DNA from: Candidatus Anammoxibacter sp.
GTDB taxonomy: Bacteria; Planctomycetota; Brocadiia; Brocadiales; Anammoxibacteraceae
Assembly: GCA_021777105.1 (NCBI GenBank)
Contig: JAIQZQ010000029.1
Coordinates: forward strand, 1 to 64,000
Length of the DNA stretch: 64,000 nt
Direction of reading: 5' to 3'
Positions 7,070-15,708 of this stretch are shown here, one piece after another. A model generated the notes under the pieces. That model worked only from the letters and a program-made list of their open reading frames with translations, was not told the DNA's origin and ran no database searches. The first letter of the stretch is position 1; every line of letters begins with the position of its first letter. The position numbers and the translations under genes are program-made.

Positions 7070-9208
7070 TTACAAATTATCTTTTGCAGACAACGCAATG
7101 CGTTTGCGTTTAATATCCACCTCAAGCACCGTAACAGTGATGTTTTGATGCACCTTAACAACGTCATGCGGATTCTTAACAAATTTATTGGCAAGTTGGC
7201 TGATATGGACCAATCCGTCCTGATGCACCCCGATATCAACAAAAGCCCCAAAAGCAGTGATGTTTGTGACAACGCCCGGCAGTTTCATGCCCTCTTCCAG
7301 ATCGGCCATGGTCTCAACCCCTTCCTTAAAACTAAAGACCTGAAACGGCTCCCTCGGGTCCCGACCGGGCTTGGCCAATTCGGCTTTAATATCCGTTAAC
7401 GTGGCCAACCCAACAGTATCGTTAACATATTTGTTTAGATCAATCTTTTCGCGCGTCTGTTCACTCTCCATAAGATCGTTTATCGACACCCCCAAATCCT
7501 CGGCCATAGAGTTTACAATCCCGTATGATTCAGGGTGCACTGCGCCCGCGTCAAGCGGGCAATCCCCGCCGCGTATTCTCAGGAACCCGGCGGATTGCTC
7601 AAAAACCTTTGGGCCAAGCCCAGACACCTTTTTAAGTTCTTCACGCGATTTAAAAGGCCCATTTTTATCCCGGCAAGCAACTATCGATTTTGCGCAAACA
7701 GCCCCAACCCCGGCCACATACCCCAATAACTGCTTGCTTGCAGTGTTAACCTCAACCCCAACCTGGTTTACACAACTCATCACCACATCATCAAGGCTTG
7801 ATTTCAACAACTTCTGATCAACATCATGCTGATATTGGCCCACACCGATTGATTTAGGATCAATCTTAACCAATTCCGCCAGCGGGTCCATAAGCCGGCG
7901 CCCAATCGACACCGCCCCGCGAACCGTCACATCGTAATCAGGAAACTCCTCCCTGGCCGCTTCGGAAGCGGAATAGACCGACGCTCCGCTCTCATTCACA
8001 ACCACAACCTGAACTGTTTCAGGCAACCCTATTTTGCGAACAAACGTTTCAGTCTCACGGCTTGCCGTCCCATTGCCTATGGCTATAACCTCTATCTTAA
8101 ACTCCTGAACAAGCCCCTTTATTATATTTGCGGCAGCTTCTCTTTTTTGTTCTGATTGAGAGAGGTAAACCACATCATTATGCAGCAGTTTACCCTGGCT
8201 GTCTATGCAAACAATCTTGCTGCCGGTGCGTATTCCCGGGTCAATAGCCAGGGTATTCTTTTGCCCTAAAGGCGGAGCCATTAAAAGCTGCCGTAAATTT
8301 TTGTTAAATATTACAATAGCCTCTTGATCCGCTCGTTTTTTCAGTTCCAGACGCGCCTCTGTTTCAAGCGACGACGACAACAGCCGTTTATAGCTATCCT
8401 TTAGCGCAACCTCAACCTCCTGCGAATCAGGGCCCGAGCCAGTGACAAACATAGAGTTCAGTATGCCGAGAGCGTCTTCTTCAGGAGGCAACGCGCGCAT
8501 AATAAGGAATTTCTCTTTTTCGCCGCGCCGCATTGCCAGAATGCGGTGCGAAGGGGCTGCGGCAGCCGGCTCTTCCCATTGAAAATAGTCTTTATATTTT
8601 ATCCCCTCCTCCTCTTTGCCTTTTGCGGCTTTTGAGCTGATTGTCCCATTCTGCTCAAATAATGCGCGCAAACGGCCCCTGGCCTCCCCGTCCTCATTAA
8701 CCTGTTCCGCTATAATGTCCCGCGCGCCGGCAAGCGCATCCTCCACGGTTTTAACATCCTTTTCAGCGTTAACATAATTGACGGCCTTTTCACGCGGATC
8801 AATCCCGGTTTGGTCAAAAATATCTTTTGCCAGCGGCTCAAGCCCCTTTTCCCTTGCTATCATTGCCCTGGTGCGGCGTTTAGGCTTAAACGGCAAATAA
8901 ATATCCTCAAGCTCCGCCATGATCTCGCATTTTTCGATCTTTTCCTTCAGCTCTTTGGTTAACTTGCCCTGCTCGTCAATTGAACTCAAAACAGCTTCGC
9001 GCCGTTTATCAAGTTCTCTTAGCTGATGCAACCTATCTCTAATCTGCGCGATTGCAACTTCATCCAGGCTTCCAGTAGCCTCTTTCCTGTACCTTGATAT
9101 AAAAGGAATCGTAGAGCCGCTATCAAGCAGCGTTATAGTAGCGCTAACCTGAAAATCCTTTAGATTTAATTCTTCGCTGATTTTTACTGAATAATCTTTT
9201 TCTTCCAT
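7070..9208 (-). CDS. tex: Tex family RNA-binding transcription accessory protein
   Basis: The 712-residue product is near the usual Tex length. In order it has the N-terminal Tex domain (STIPFISRYRKEATGSLDE around 31-49), a YqgF-type RNase H-like fold (LAIDPGIRTGSKIVCID around 320), helix-hairpin-helix repeats (VSGLGPKVFEQSAGFLRI near 500), and a C-terminal S1 domain (LPGVVTNITAFGAFVDIGV then DGLVHISQLA). Tex binds nucleic acid and affects transcription and expression globally; it acts in the cytoplasm. It is last in a minus-strand series, after the FtsB-like gene and proA, with a 130-nt gap to proA, so it may have its own promoter. Confidence 0.97.
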   Translation of the reverse strand: MEEKDYSVKISEELNLKDFQVSATITLLDSGSTIPFISRYRKEATGSLDEVAIAQIRDRLHQLRELDKRREAVLSSIDEQGKLTKELKEKIEKCEIMAELEDIYLPFKPKRRTRAMIAREKGLEPLAKDIFDQTGIDPREKAVNYVNAEKDVKTVEDALAGARDIIAEQVNEDGEARGRLRALFEQNGTISSKAAKGKEEEGIKYKDYFQWEEPAAAAPSHRILAMRRGEKEKFLIMRALPPEEDALGILNSMFVTGSGPDSQEVEVALKDSYKRLLSSSLETEARLELKKRADQEAIVIFNKNLRQLLMAPPLGQKNTLAIDPGIRTGSKIVCIDSQGKLLHNDVVYLSQSEQKREAAANIIKGLVQEFKIEVIAIGNGTASRETETFVRKIGLPETVQVVVVNESGASVYSASEAAREEFPDYDVTVRGAVSIGRRLMDPLAELVKIDPKSIGVGQYQHDVDQKLLKSSLDDVVMSCVNQVGVEVNTASKQLLGYVAGVGAVCAKSIVACRDKNGPFKSREELKKVSGLGPKVFEQSAGFLRIRGGDCPLDAGAVHPESYGIVNSMAEDLGVSINDLMESEQTREKIDLNKYVNDTVGLATLTDIKAELAKPGRDPREPFQVFSFKEGVETMADLEEGMKLPGVVTNITAFGAFVDIGVHQDGLVHISQLANKFVKNPHDVVKVHQNITVTVLEVDIKRKRIALSAKDNL

Positions 9209-9338
9209 ATGAGTAGATATATTTATTTGGTTAAAAATTTTTAGAAAATTTGCTGATTATGAAGGTTAAGGATATGAGCCGCAAAAAAAACAACGTTGTT
9301 TTACCGATCACCGTTTACTTATTACCAATTACCGTTTA

Positions 9339-10631
9339 TTACCCCCTTACCTGCCCGTTCCCATGAACAATATATTTATAAGAAGTCAGCTCCGGCAGCC
9401 CCATAGGGCCGCGCGCGTGCAGCTTGTCGGTGCTTATGCCGATCTCCGCCCCCATTCCAAATTCCCCCCCGTCCGTAAAACGCGTGGAAGCGTTAACATA
9501 TGTGGCGGCCGAATCAACCTCAGCCGTAAACCTTTCAGCGTTGGCGTAGTTCTCCGTGACGATAGCGTCTGAATGCGCCGACCCATATTTAGCAATATGG
9601 TCAATAGCCTCGTCAAGCGATTGAGTAACCTTAACAGACAAAACCATATCAAGGTATTCAGTCGCCCAATCCTCATCAGTCGCAAGCTTTATATCATCTA
9701 TACAATTATCAGGCAATTTATCCTTGTGCCTTGTCAACACATCAAGCGTATCCTTGCAACCCTTAATCTCAACGCCGGCTTCCCGCAGCTTCACAATTGA
9801 TTCAGGCAAAAATGAATCCGCCACGTCCTTATGCACAAGCATTGTCTCCATCGCGTTGCATGTGGCCGGCCTTTGCGCCTTTGCGTTTACGCAAATGTCC
9901 AGAGCCATTTGCAAATCCGCAAACTTGTCAACATACGTATGGCAAATTCCCTGGTAATGTTTTATCACGGGAATAGTTGACTTGCCGGTAATCGCGCGTA
10001 TTAAACTTTCACCACCGCGAGGGATTATAACATCCACGTATTCATCGGCCTTAAGCAGTATGTCAACCGCCGCCCTGTCAACCGTCTCCATAACCTGAAC
10101 GCACCTTTTATCCAACCCAGCTGACTCAAGAGCAGACTCAATCACTTTGTAAATCGCCACATTTGAGTGTATAGACTCTTTGCCGCCACGCAAAATTGTA
10201 GCATTGCCGGTTTTTAGGCACAAAGCCGCCGCGTCGGCAGTCACGTTCGGCCTCGCCTCATAAATTATCGCTACCACACCCAGCGGAACACGAACTTTTG
10301 ATATCTTTAAACCATTAGGTCTTACACAACCATCCAGAACCTCGCCGACCGGATCGCGCAACCCCACAATCGTCATAACACCATCAGCCATATCATCAAT
10401 CCTGGCATCTGTTAAAGTCAACCTGTCAATGACGGACGACGAAAGCCCCATTTCAGCGGCAGTATTTAAATCTTTTTTATTTTCCGATATTATTTGCTGT
10501 TTGTTTGCCCTCAAATCCTCGGCTATCTTTTCCAGAGCGCGGTTTTTTAGCAACGAACCAGCCGAAGCAATTTTCCTCGAAGACTCCTTAGCGTTTTTCA
10601 ACAGCCTATCAGTGTATTCCACAACATCCAT
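9339..10631 (-). CDS. proA: Gamma-glutamyl phosphate reductase
   Basis: ProA reduces gamma-glutamyl phosphate to glutamate semialdehyde with NADPH, the second step of proline synthesis. From MDVVEYTDRLL the protein has 430 residues. The aldehyde dehydrogenase fold is clear: RVPLGVVAIIYEARPNVT (114-131), ATILRGGKES, VIIPRGGESLI, and the catalytic cysteine C258 in AQRPATCNAMETM. The ATG at 10631 is favoured over one 20 codons upstream because that extension overlaps the upstream gene and reads as basic filler. It starts 11 nt after the stop of the FtsB-like gene and is probably co-transcribed with it. No proB is in view. Confidence 0.97.
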   Translation of the reverse strand: MDVVEYTDRLLKNAKESSRKIASAGSLLKNRALEKIAEDLRANKQQIISENKKDLNTAAEMGLSSSVIDRLTLTDARIDDMADGVMTIVGLRDPVGEVLDGCVRPNGLKISKVRVPLGVVAIIYEARPNVTADAAALCLKTGNATILRGGKESIHSNVAIYKVIESALESAGLDKRCVQVMETVDRAAVDILLKADEYVDVIIPRGGESLIRAITGKSTIPVIKHYQGICHTYVDKFADLQMALDICVNAKAQRPATCNAMETMLVHKDVADSFLPESIVKLREAGVEIKGCKDTLDVLTRHKDKLPDNCIDDIKLATDEDWATEYLDMVLSVKVTQSLDEAIDHIAKYGSAHSDAIVTENYANAERFTAEVDSAATYVNASTRFTDGGEFGMGAEIGISTDKLHARGPMGLPELTSYKYIVHGNGQVRG

Positions 10632-10641
10632 TTTTTTGCCT

Positions 10642-11118
10642 TTATTCCTTTGTTTTCTTTTTCCCGCTATTTTCAAAAGTGTAAGTAACAAAATAAACCA
10701 GGGTCGACACCAGCAGTATTATAGCCGGCACCTGCCATGGAAAACGGCCGGGCCACAGATGTTTCTCGGTTGCCGGGCCGGCCACGTCTTTATTTGCGGG
10801 CCCATTAGTTTTAATCTTGTAATTAATTGAGTCAAACACCTCCTCATCCGGCGCCACATAATTCAGGTTCTCCCTGGCGTGCCTCTCAACCTGTATAGGG
10901 TCGGTCAGCAATGAGTTGTGTTTTTTATATAGTTTGGAATTTTCCTTCTCCAGAGCCATTACTTCATTTGCCAGAGTTTGCTCTTTTATAAGCGTTCGAT
11001 TTCTTTCTTCTTGTCTTTTTGCGATTAAATTGGTAAAAAATACAACTATAGCAATTGTGACTCCCATAATAAGCAGAAATCTTGACACCAAATGCGACCC
11101 GTTTCCGCTTTTGCTCAT
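10642..11118 (-). CDS. FtsB/DivIC-like septum protein with an extra C-terminal membrane segment
   Basis: Residues 11-31 form a membrane segment, followed by a charged coiled coil (RQEERNRTLIKEQTLANEV and on to about 75) and the FtsB-type motif DPIQVERHARENLNYVAPDEEV at about 73-94. This is the layout of FtsB/DivIC, bitopic proteins that link FtsQ and FtsL in the divisome. At 158 residues it is longer than usual (about 100): a second hydrophobic segment, WQVPAIILLVSTLVYFVTY, lies near the C-terminus, so it may span the membrane twice. It is transcribed with proA just downstream. Confidence 0.8.
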   Translation of the reverse strand: MSKSGNGSHLVSRFLLIMGVTIAIVVFFTNLIAKRQEERNRTLIKEQTLANEVMALEKENSKLYKKHNSLLTDPIQVERHARENLNYVAPDEEVFDSINYKIKTNGPANKDVAGPATEKHLWPGRFPWQVPAIILLVSTLVYFVTYTFENSGKKKTKE

Positions 11119-11256
11119 TTTCTTGTAAACTCCTGAAATTAAAAGAAATAAAACATCAAAAAACGCGTTAATTAGGTTAAAATAGAAACAAGTTTAACAT
11201 TTTCATTTTTAGGCCGCAGCTTGGGAGCGCGATAGAACGCTAGCGCATTTTATACA

Positions 11257-11604
11257 ATGCCAAAAAATGTGTCAATAATAATAAATAATGAAAAAACTCA
11301 ACATAAAAGGATAAATAACACGAGTCTCCCTCTAGCAAAATACGGATGGAAAGAGCTGCTAATCTTCTCTTTTTTAGCGGCCCTGCCACTGGCCATGTCG
11401 ATTAAATATTTCCATTACATAGCGCCCGCGTTTATGTTCGGCCTTTTTTTTGTGGTCTATTTCTTCAGAGATTCGCGCAGGGTGATGCCTGAAGGAGCCG
11501 ATAAACCGGTCTCCCCGGCTGATGGAACAGTGGTGGAGATAGAAGACACATTTGAAAACAACTATTTAAAGGACAACGAAGAATCATTTGCGATTGCTCA
11601 ATAG
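11257..11604 (+). pseudogene. psd: Phosphatidylserine decarboxylase, N-terminal fragment
   Basis: The product has two close membrane segments (about residues 34-49 and 54-69) and then VVYFFRDSRRVMPEGADKPVSPADGTVVEIED, the beginning of bacterial Psd enzymes. In intact enzymes this is followed by about 130 residues, including the conserved His and the self-cleaving motif (usually LGST or GSS) that makes the pyruvoyl group. Here the frame stops after EESFAIAQ, and a TumA/TumE pair and then ribE follow with no trace of the missing part. The gene is therefore truncated and cannot make an active decarboxylase. Confidence 0.75.
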
Positions 11605-11640
11605 GCCATGAACTTTACAATTTCATATTAAAGCGTAAAA

Positions 11641-11916
11641 ATGACAAAACTAATAGTAGAAACTGAAGATGACTGGGCCAAAAAGAAAATTAAAGACGCA
11701 ATACATATAGAAACAGACATCCTCAAAAAGTCTATCCAGAGAACCAGCGATAAAATCAAAAACTTTGAAACCAAATATGGAAAACATGATAGGAGCAATC
11801 TTTATGGCAAAGTTAATGATATGGAACTCATAGAATGGGAGGGGGAAATAGAGACTTTAAAAAGATTGGAGGAAAAAGTAAATTCTCTTGAAGGAATAAC
11901 ATTTGAATATAAATGA
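11641..11916 (+). CDS. tumA: TumA-type antitoxin
   Basis: The 91-residue, highly charged helical protein has the pattern known from TumA antitoxins: FETKYG in the middle, then MELIEWEGEIETLKRLEEKV and a short end ITFEYK. It overlaps the next gene by 14 nt, the TumE-like toxin, as expected for a co-translated TA pair. It begins 36 nt after the end of the truncated psd. The pair probably arrived as a unit in the deletion or insertion that removed the rest of psd. Confidence 0.75.
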   Translation: MTKLIVETEDDWAKKKIKDAIHIETDILKKSIQRTSDKIKNFETKYGKHDRSNLYGKVNDMELIEWEGEIETLKRLEEKVNSLEGITFEYK

Positions 11917-12286
11917 CTATATTTTCCAATTTGAGACAATTATCAATTCCTTCTTAATAGTATCAAGTTATAATCTAAACATTGATAAAAAATCAGAAGA
12001 GATTGCGTTTATTTCGGGAAGGATAGATTTCAGAGACAGTTCAGTTTTAGATTTTAAAGAGTTCATTGAAGCCTCTGAAACTGGTGTTGAAAAATATAAA
12101 TATTCTTACAATTACCGTAAAGGCACAATCAATATTTTTCGATATGATAATGCTCCAGACCCAAGAGCAAGACATTTAAAGACATTCCCACATCATAAAC
12201 ATTCAAAAGATGGAAAACTTCTTGAATCAGAACAAATAGAGCTTTATAAAATTTTTGAAAAAATTGAAACATTTATATTAACCTAA
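11903..12286 (+). CDS. tumE: TumE-type toxin (DUF6516)
   Basis: The 127-residue protein shows the family hallmark YSYNYRKGTINIFRYDNAPD near residues 72-91 and TFPHHKHSKDGKLLESE near 100-116, corresponding to the Y-R-DNAPxxP...TFPHHxH pattern of TumE (DUF6516) toxins. It starts at a TTG inside the end of the antitoxin gene; no ATG gives the full domain. TumE proteins act with TumA antitoxins. I am confident of the family but not of the enzymatic target. It ends 15 nt before the riboflavin synthase start. Confidence 0.85.
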   Translation: MNINDYIFQFETIINSFLIVSSYNLNIDKKSEEIAFISGRIDFRDSSVLDFKEFIEASETGVEKYKYSYNYRKGTINIFRYDNAPDPRARHLKTFPHHKHSKDGKLLESEQIELYKIFEKIETFILT

Positions 12287-12301
12287 ACACGATTGAAAAA
12301 T

Positions 12302-12946
12302 ATGTTTACAGGAATAATTGAACATCTTGGAAAAATTGAAAAAATGCAAAAAAAGCCCGATTCAATGGCCATTGCCGTGAATATCGGGAGTTTGTGTGAA
12401 GGCGTAAAAAACGGCGACAGCATTGCGGTAAACGGCATCTGCCTTACCGTAACATCGCTAAAGGATCAGGTAGTAACCTTTGACGTTTTGACCGAGACGC
12501 TGTCCAGAACTTCGTTAAAAGGCGTCAAAGTGTCCGATAAAGTAAATATTGAAAGGGCATTAAAAGTAGGCGATAGAATGGGCGGGCATTTTGTGACCGG
12601 CCACATTGACGGCACGGCAGTGATTGACAAAAAGACCTCAATGCCCGGCCAAACCACAGTATGGTTTAAGCTTAATGGAAAACTGGCGGACATGATGATA
12701 GAAAAAGGCTCAGTTGCAATCGACGGCATAAGCCTCACACTGGTTGACGTAGTAAACAACGCTTTTTCTGTCGCGTTAATACCATTTACCCTTACTGAAA
12801 CAACCCTTGGGTTTAAGGACGTCGGAGCCACGGTAAACATTGAAATCGACATGATAGGCAAATGGGTAAAGAAGCTCGTCTGCTCGGAATACTCAACCAA
12901 AACCGCCATCACAAAAGAGATGTTGATTGATCAAGGATTTGCATAG
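12302..12946 (+). CDS. ribE: Riboflavin synthase, alpha subunit
   Basis: This enzyme converts two 6,7-dimethyl-8-ribityllumazines to riboflavin plus a pyrimidine. The protein (214 aa) begins with the family signature MFTGIIEHLGKIE and has two lumazine-binding repeats, residues 1 to about 97 (SIAVNGICLTV, ETLSRTSLK, RMGGHFVTGH) and about 98 to 190 (SVAIDGISLTLV, IPFTLTETTL). The ATG at 12302 is used because MFTGII is the invariant start. No other rib genes are nearby, so it is a lone pathway gene here. Confidence 0.97.
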   Translation: MFTGIIEHLGKIEKMQKKPDSMAIAVNIGSLCEGVKNGDSIAVNGICLTVTSLKDQVVTFDVLTETLSRTSLKGVKVSDKVNIERALKVGDRMGGHFVTGHIDGTAVIDKKTSMPGQTTVWFKLNGKLADMMIEKGSVAIDGISLTLVDVVNNAFSVALIPFTLTETTLGFKDVGATVNIEIDMIGKWVKKLVCSEYSTKTAITKEMLIDQGFA

Positions 12947-12977
12947 AAAGCGCGAAGAGCAAAGAGCAGAGACTTGT

Positions 12978-13003
12978 TGGTTCAAAGTCTCTGACTTGAA
13001 CCA
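12978..13003. repeat. GGTTCAA hairpin repeat, copy 1
   Basis: TGGTTCAA and TTGAACCA arms around a 10-nt AGTCTCTGAC-type loop. Related copies lie at 17960, 47320 and 51223 with loops containing GTC(A/T)GAGAC or similar. The rest of 12947-13106 has no gene. Confidence 0.65.
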
Positions 13004-13106
13004 CTGTTTTTTGATCGCGTAAAAGATCGCGTCATTAACAAACGCAAATGGTTCTTAAAACGTTTCGGAGCAATCTGCAAGATTGTTCCTACCTGAAAAC
13101 TCCTGG

Positions 13107-13135
13107 CTGGATAAGAGAGCTGATTGTGCTATAAT
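13107..13135 (+). promoter_or_regulatory. Predicted extended -10 promoter of the UPF0175/DUF3368 pair
   Basis: TGCTATAAT at 13127-13135 is a perfect extended -10 (TGnTATAAT), with a poor -35 (CTGGAT at 13107). It lies about 46 nt before the antitoxin ATG at 13181. Confidence 0.55.
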
Positions 13136-13180
13136 ACATATAAAAAAGAGTCACCGGATAACATAATAAAAGGATATACA

Positions 13181-13456
13181 ATGGCAACGATTACAATAGA
13201 AATTCCCGAAGAAATAGCATGCCGGTTTGAAAGCGTTGAGGATATTCGCCGTACTATGTATGAAGATTTTATAATTGAACAACGCCAATATGGGAATCTG
13301 AGTCTTGGTGAAACCGCGCGGCTGTTGGGCATTACATATGCTGAGTTCTTCGAGTTATTAGGAAAAAAAGGCCTCTCATTTATTAATGCGACTCCTGATG
13401 AATTGCATGAAAGTTATCCATCATTTCAACATTTGATGGAACACGCCAAAAAATGA
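13181..13456 (+). CDS. UPF0175 family antitoxin
   Basis: From MATITIEIPEEIACRF the 91-residue protein has the UPF0175 layout: a short beta strand, then RRTMYEDFIIEQRQYGNLSLGETARLLGITYAEFFELLGKKGL, a helix-turn-helix-like core in which (L/A)A(R)LLGI and FFELL are typical. Proteins of this group pair with PIN-like DUF3368 toxins, and the next gene overlapping by 4 nt is exactly that. The ATG at 13181 is preferred over one at 13124, which lies before the predicted promoter. The antitoxin is intact although its toxin is broken. Confidence 0.85.
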   Translation: MATITIEIPEEIACRFESVEDIRRTMYEDFIIEQRQYGNLSLGETARLLGITYAEFFELLGKKGLSFINATPDELHESYPSFQHLMEHAKK

Positions 13457-14079
13457 TTGTCATTTCTAATTCAAGCCCTCTTATAGCTTTGAGCAGCGCA
13501 AATCAGTTAGACATTCTTCGCAGGCTATTTGAAACGGTATATATTCCTGAAGCAGTATATCAAGAGACGGTGGCGGAGAATCATTTTGCCTCTCAAAGAA
13601 AACGGATACTTAGGGCTCGGAAAGAAATAATTTGGGCTTTTTTGCCTGTAGATTTAGGTTGAATTTGTTCAACCTGATTGAGCCGAACCGGATGCGCAGC
13701 CATAGCTGCGTTGAGGATTCGGCGATTGAAGGCTGGGCAAAGCCAGCCTGAAGATGCTGGTAAAAAAGTCCAAGTTATTTCTTTCCGTGCCCTTAAGGCA
13801 ACAGGCACTTTTATTAGAGTCTTAACGCCAAAGGTTAAACATGCCTTTAAGAGAAAGTTGGGCACAGGAGAACAAGAAGTACTGAATTTGTCAATAGAGA
13901 TCCAACCAGATATTATTTTGATTGATGATAAAAAAGCAAGAAATGAAGCAAAAGATTTAGGGTTCACTCCAATATTCACAACAAATATTCTTAAATGGGC
14001 CGAAAGTCAGAAAATTATAGACTCATATAATACTATCAGGGATCAACTCGTCCGAAACAAGATATATCTGCCGGAATAA
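13453..14079 (+). pseudogene. DUF3368 PIN-like toxin split by a palindromic insertion
   Basis: The first part (13453 to about 13611) encodes MIVISNSSPLIALSSANQLD and FETVYIPEAVYQETV, the N-terminus of DUF3368 toxins with the catalytic-type D/N position replaced by N in SNSS. The second part (about 13794-14079) encodes KLGTGEQEVLNLSIE, IILIDDKKARNEAKDLGFTP and a normal C-terminus. Between them sits a palindromic element of about 182 bp (13612-13793). Both halves are in the same frame, but the element supplies TGA codons at 13660 and 13675. The toxin is inactivated unless the halves reassemble. Confidence 0.85.
13612..13793. mobile_element. MITE-like palindromic insertion in the toxin gene
   Basis: Terminal inverted repeats of about 35 bp lie at 13612-13646 and 13759-13793 (AGGGC(T/A)CGGAAAGAAATAA and on, about four mismatches). 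Inside are three nested hairpins: GGTTGAA/TTCAACC (13658-13675), GCCGAA/TTCGGC enclosing GCGCAGC/GCTGCGT (13682-13723), and GGCTGG/CCAGCC (13731-13748). There is no gene. Target bases TTA flank both ends (TTAGGG left, CCCTTAA right). Confidence 0.75.
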
Positions 14080-14150
14080 ACTTGCGTTGTTTTGCGCAGG
14101 CCCTAAAGAAAATATTTTGCAAATTTATAAGATACTTTTATAAGACACTA

Positions 14151-15212
14151 ATGACCAAACCGCTAATAGGTGTAACAATGGGCGATCCAGTTGGAATCGG
14201 CCCTGAAATTATTTTAAAGGCTATAACATCGCCTCAATTGCGCGACGCGTCCGACTACCTGCTAATCGGAGCAAAAAACATTTTCAACGCAGCAGCTGAA
14301 AAATGCGGCCTGACACTGGATTTCACACCTCATTCCGATCCCAGGTTTTCTAATGAAAACGGTTTGTCATTGATTAAAATCTCCGGTATTGCGGACGGTT
14401 CACAGCCTGAACATCCCGGCGCGAACATCATGCATTTGCAAACAGGCGATTGCCCGATTGAAGATACCCATAATCACAAACCAACGCAGGACGGAGGACG
14501 CGCGGCGGTTGATTGTATATTTAAAGGTATAGATTTAGCCATGGCAGGCGCAATTGACGGATTGGCAACCGCGCCCATAAATAAAGAAGCCATTAAAATG
14601 GCCGGATTCGACTTCCCCGGCCACACCGAAATGTTAAAAGAGCGGACAAACTCTGAAAAAGTGACAATGTTGATGATAGGCGACACATTAAAAGTCGCTT
14701 TTGTCACGTCGCACATTTCGCTTAAAAGCGTGCCCGATGTTATCAACACGGATGATATTGTCTCCGCAATTATGACAACAACCAATGGATTAAAAAAATA
14801 TTTCTCCACACCCAATCCAAAAGTGGCGGTTTGCGGTTTAAATCCCCATTCAGGAGAGGCAGGCAGGTTTGGCGAAGAAGAGGCAAAGATAATTGTGCCG
14901 GCCATTAGAAAAGCCAACCTGAAAGGGGCAAATTGCATAGGCCCAGAACCGCCGGACGTCGTATTTTTTAAAGCGCGGCAAGGCGATTATGACGCGGTGG
15001 TGGCCATGTACCACGATCAGGGAACAATACCGCTCAAACTCCTTGCATTTGAATCAGGAGTAAACATCACCCTCGGCATCCCAATCGTTAGAACGTCGCC
15101 CGACCACGGCACCGCGTTTGACATAGCATGGAAAGGTACGGCAAATCCAGGCTCAATGATAGAAGCCGTCAAAACCGCGTTGATGATGGCCGAATGCAAA
15201 AACCGATCATAA
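14151..15212 (+). CDS. pdxA: 4-hydroxythreonine-4-phosphate dehydrogenase
   Basis: PdxA oxidises 4-phosphohydroxy-L-threonine with NAD(P) in the DXP-dependent route to pyridoxal phosphate. From MTKPLIGVTMGDPVGIGPEI the protein has 353 residues, slightly longer than usual (about 330). Characteristic elements are the start just given, APINKEAI, the metal-binding FPGHTEML, TSHISLKSVP, CGLNPHSGEAGRFG and MYHDQGTIPLKLLAFE with the third metal-binding His. The ATG at 14151 begins the family signature; an upstream in-frame ATG adds 23 unrelated residues. It stands alone, with no pdxJ in view. Confidence 0.96.
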   Translation: MTKPLIGVTMGDPVGIGPEIILKAITSPQLRDASDYLLIGAKNIFNAAAEKCGLTLDFTPHSDPRFSNENGLSLIKISGIADGSQPEHPGANIMHLQTGDCPIEDTHNHKPTQDGGRAAVDCIFKGIDLAMAGAIDGLATAPINKEAIKMAGFDFPGHTEMLKERTNSEKVTMLMIGDTLKVAFVTSHISLKSVPDVINTDDIVSAIMTTTNGLKKYFSTPNPKVAVCGLNPHSGEAGRFGEEEAKIIVPAIRKANLKGANCIGPEPPDVVFFKARQGDYDAVVAMYHDQGTIPLKLLAFESGVNITLGIPIVRTSPDHGTAFDIAWKGTANPGSMIEAVKTALMMAECKNRS

Positions 15213-15387
15213 AAAATCAAAAGCGATGGAACACTGATTCCACGGATGAAAAACGGATTTTCACAGATTAAAACAAAAGCAAAAATCTAAAGCATAGAAC
15301 ACGGATTAAACGGATTTGCGCGGATAAAAGCTAAAGATGGGAAATGACAAACTACCAACAACTAATGACCAATGACCAACAAAGTAT

Positions 15388-15640
15388 TACTCGTTACAAG
15401 GCTCCTGCCTTGTAACGCGGTGTCCTTAGAGGCTCTGCCTCTAGTTTAAAAGCATGACAACAATTATAGCCCATGGCATAATTCTCACTAGAGCAGACAA
15501 TCAGCTCAGTGTTCATTTATCACAACATTTTAATTGAAGAGAATCATACATCAGGCTTTAATGCCTGAGATAAGAGGCAGAGCCTCTGGGAACTCGGAAA
15601 AAATTTACTCGTTACAAGGCAGGAGCCTTGTAACAAGCTT
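15388..15640. repeat. GTTACAAGGC inverted-pair element 1
   Basis: Each end carries a 24-nt hairpin, GTTACAAGGC/GCCTTGTAAC, at 15393-15416 and 15611-15634, flanked inward by AGAGGC/GCCTCT hairpins (15427-15443, 15573-15587). A CAGGC/GCCTG hairpin lies near 15552-15567. The element matches element 2 (25796-25996) in reverse complement along its length, but carries an extra stretch of about 55 bases that includes a 45-bp repeat (15475-15519). No gene is inside, nor in the remainder of 15213-15708. Confidence 0.85.
15475..15519 (+). repeat. 45-bp repeat, copy 1
   Basis: GGCATAATTCTCACTAGAGC then, after a short gap, GCTCAGTGTTCATTTA. It is about 89 percent identical by eye to 51300-51344. CACTAGAGC and GCTCAGTG form a small hairpin. 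It is nested in the GTTACAAGGC element, where it marks a secondary insertion. Confidence 0.7.
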
Positions 15641-15708
15641 GCGCTAACAAATGACCAATAAGGTATGACTAATATTTCTAAATATAAAACCGAAACGGTA
15701 TTTACAAT

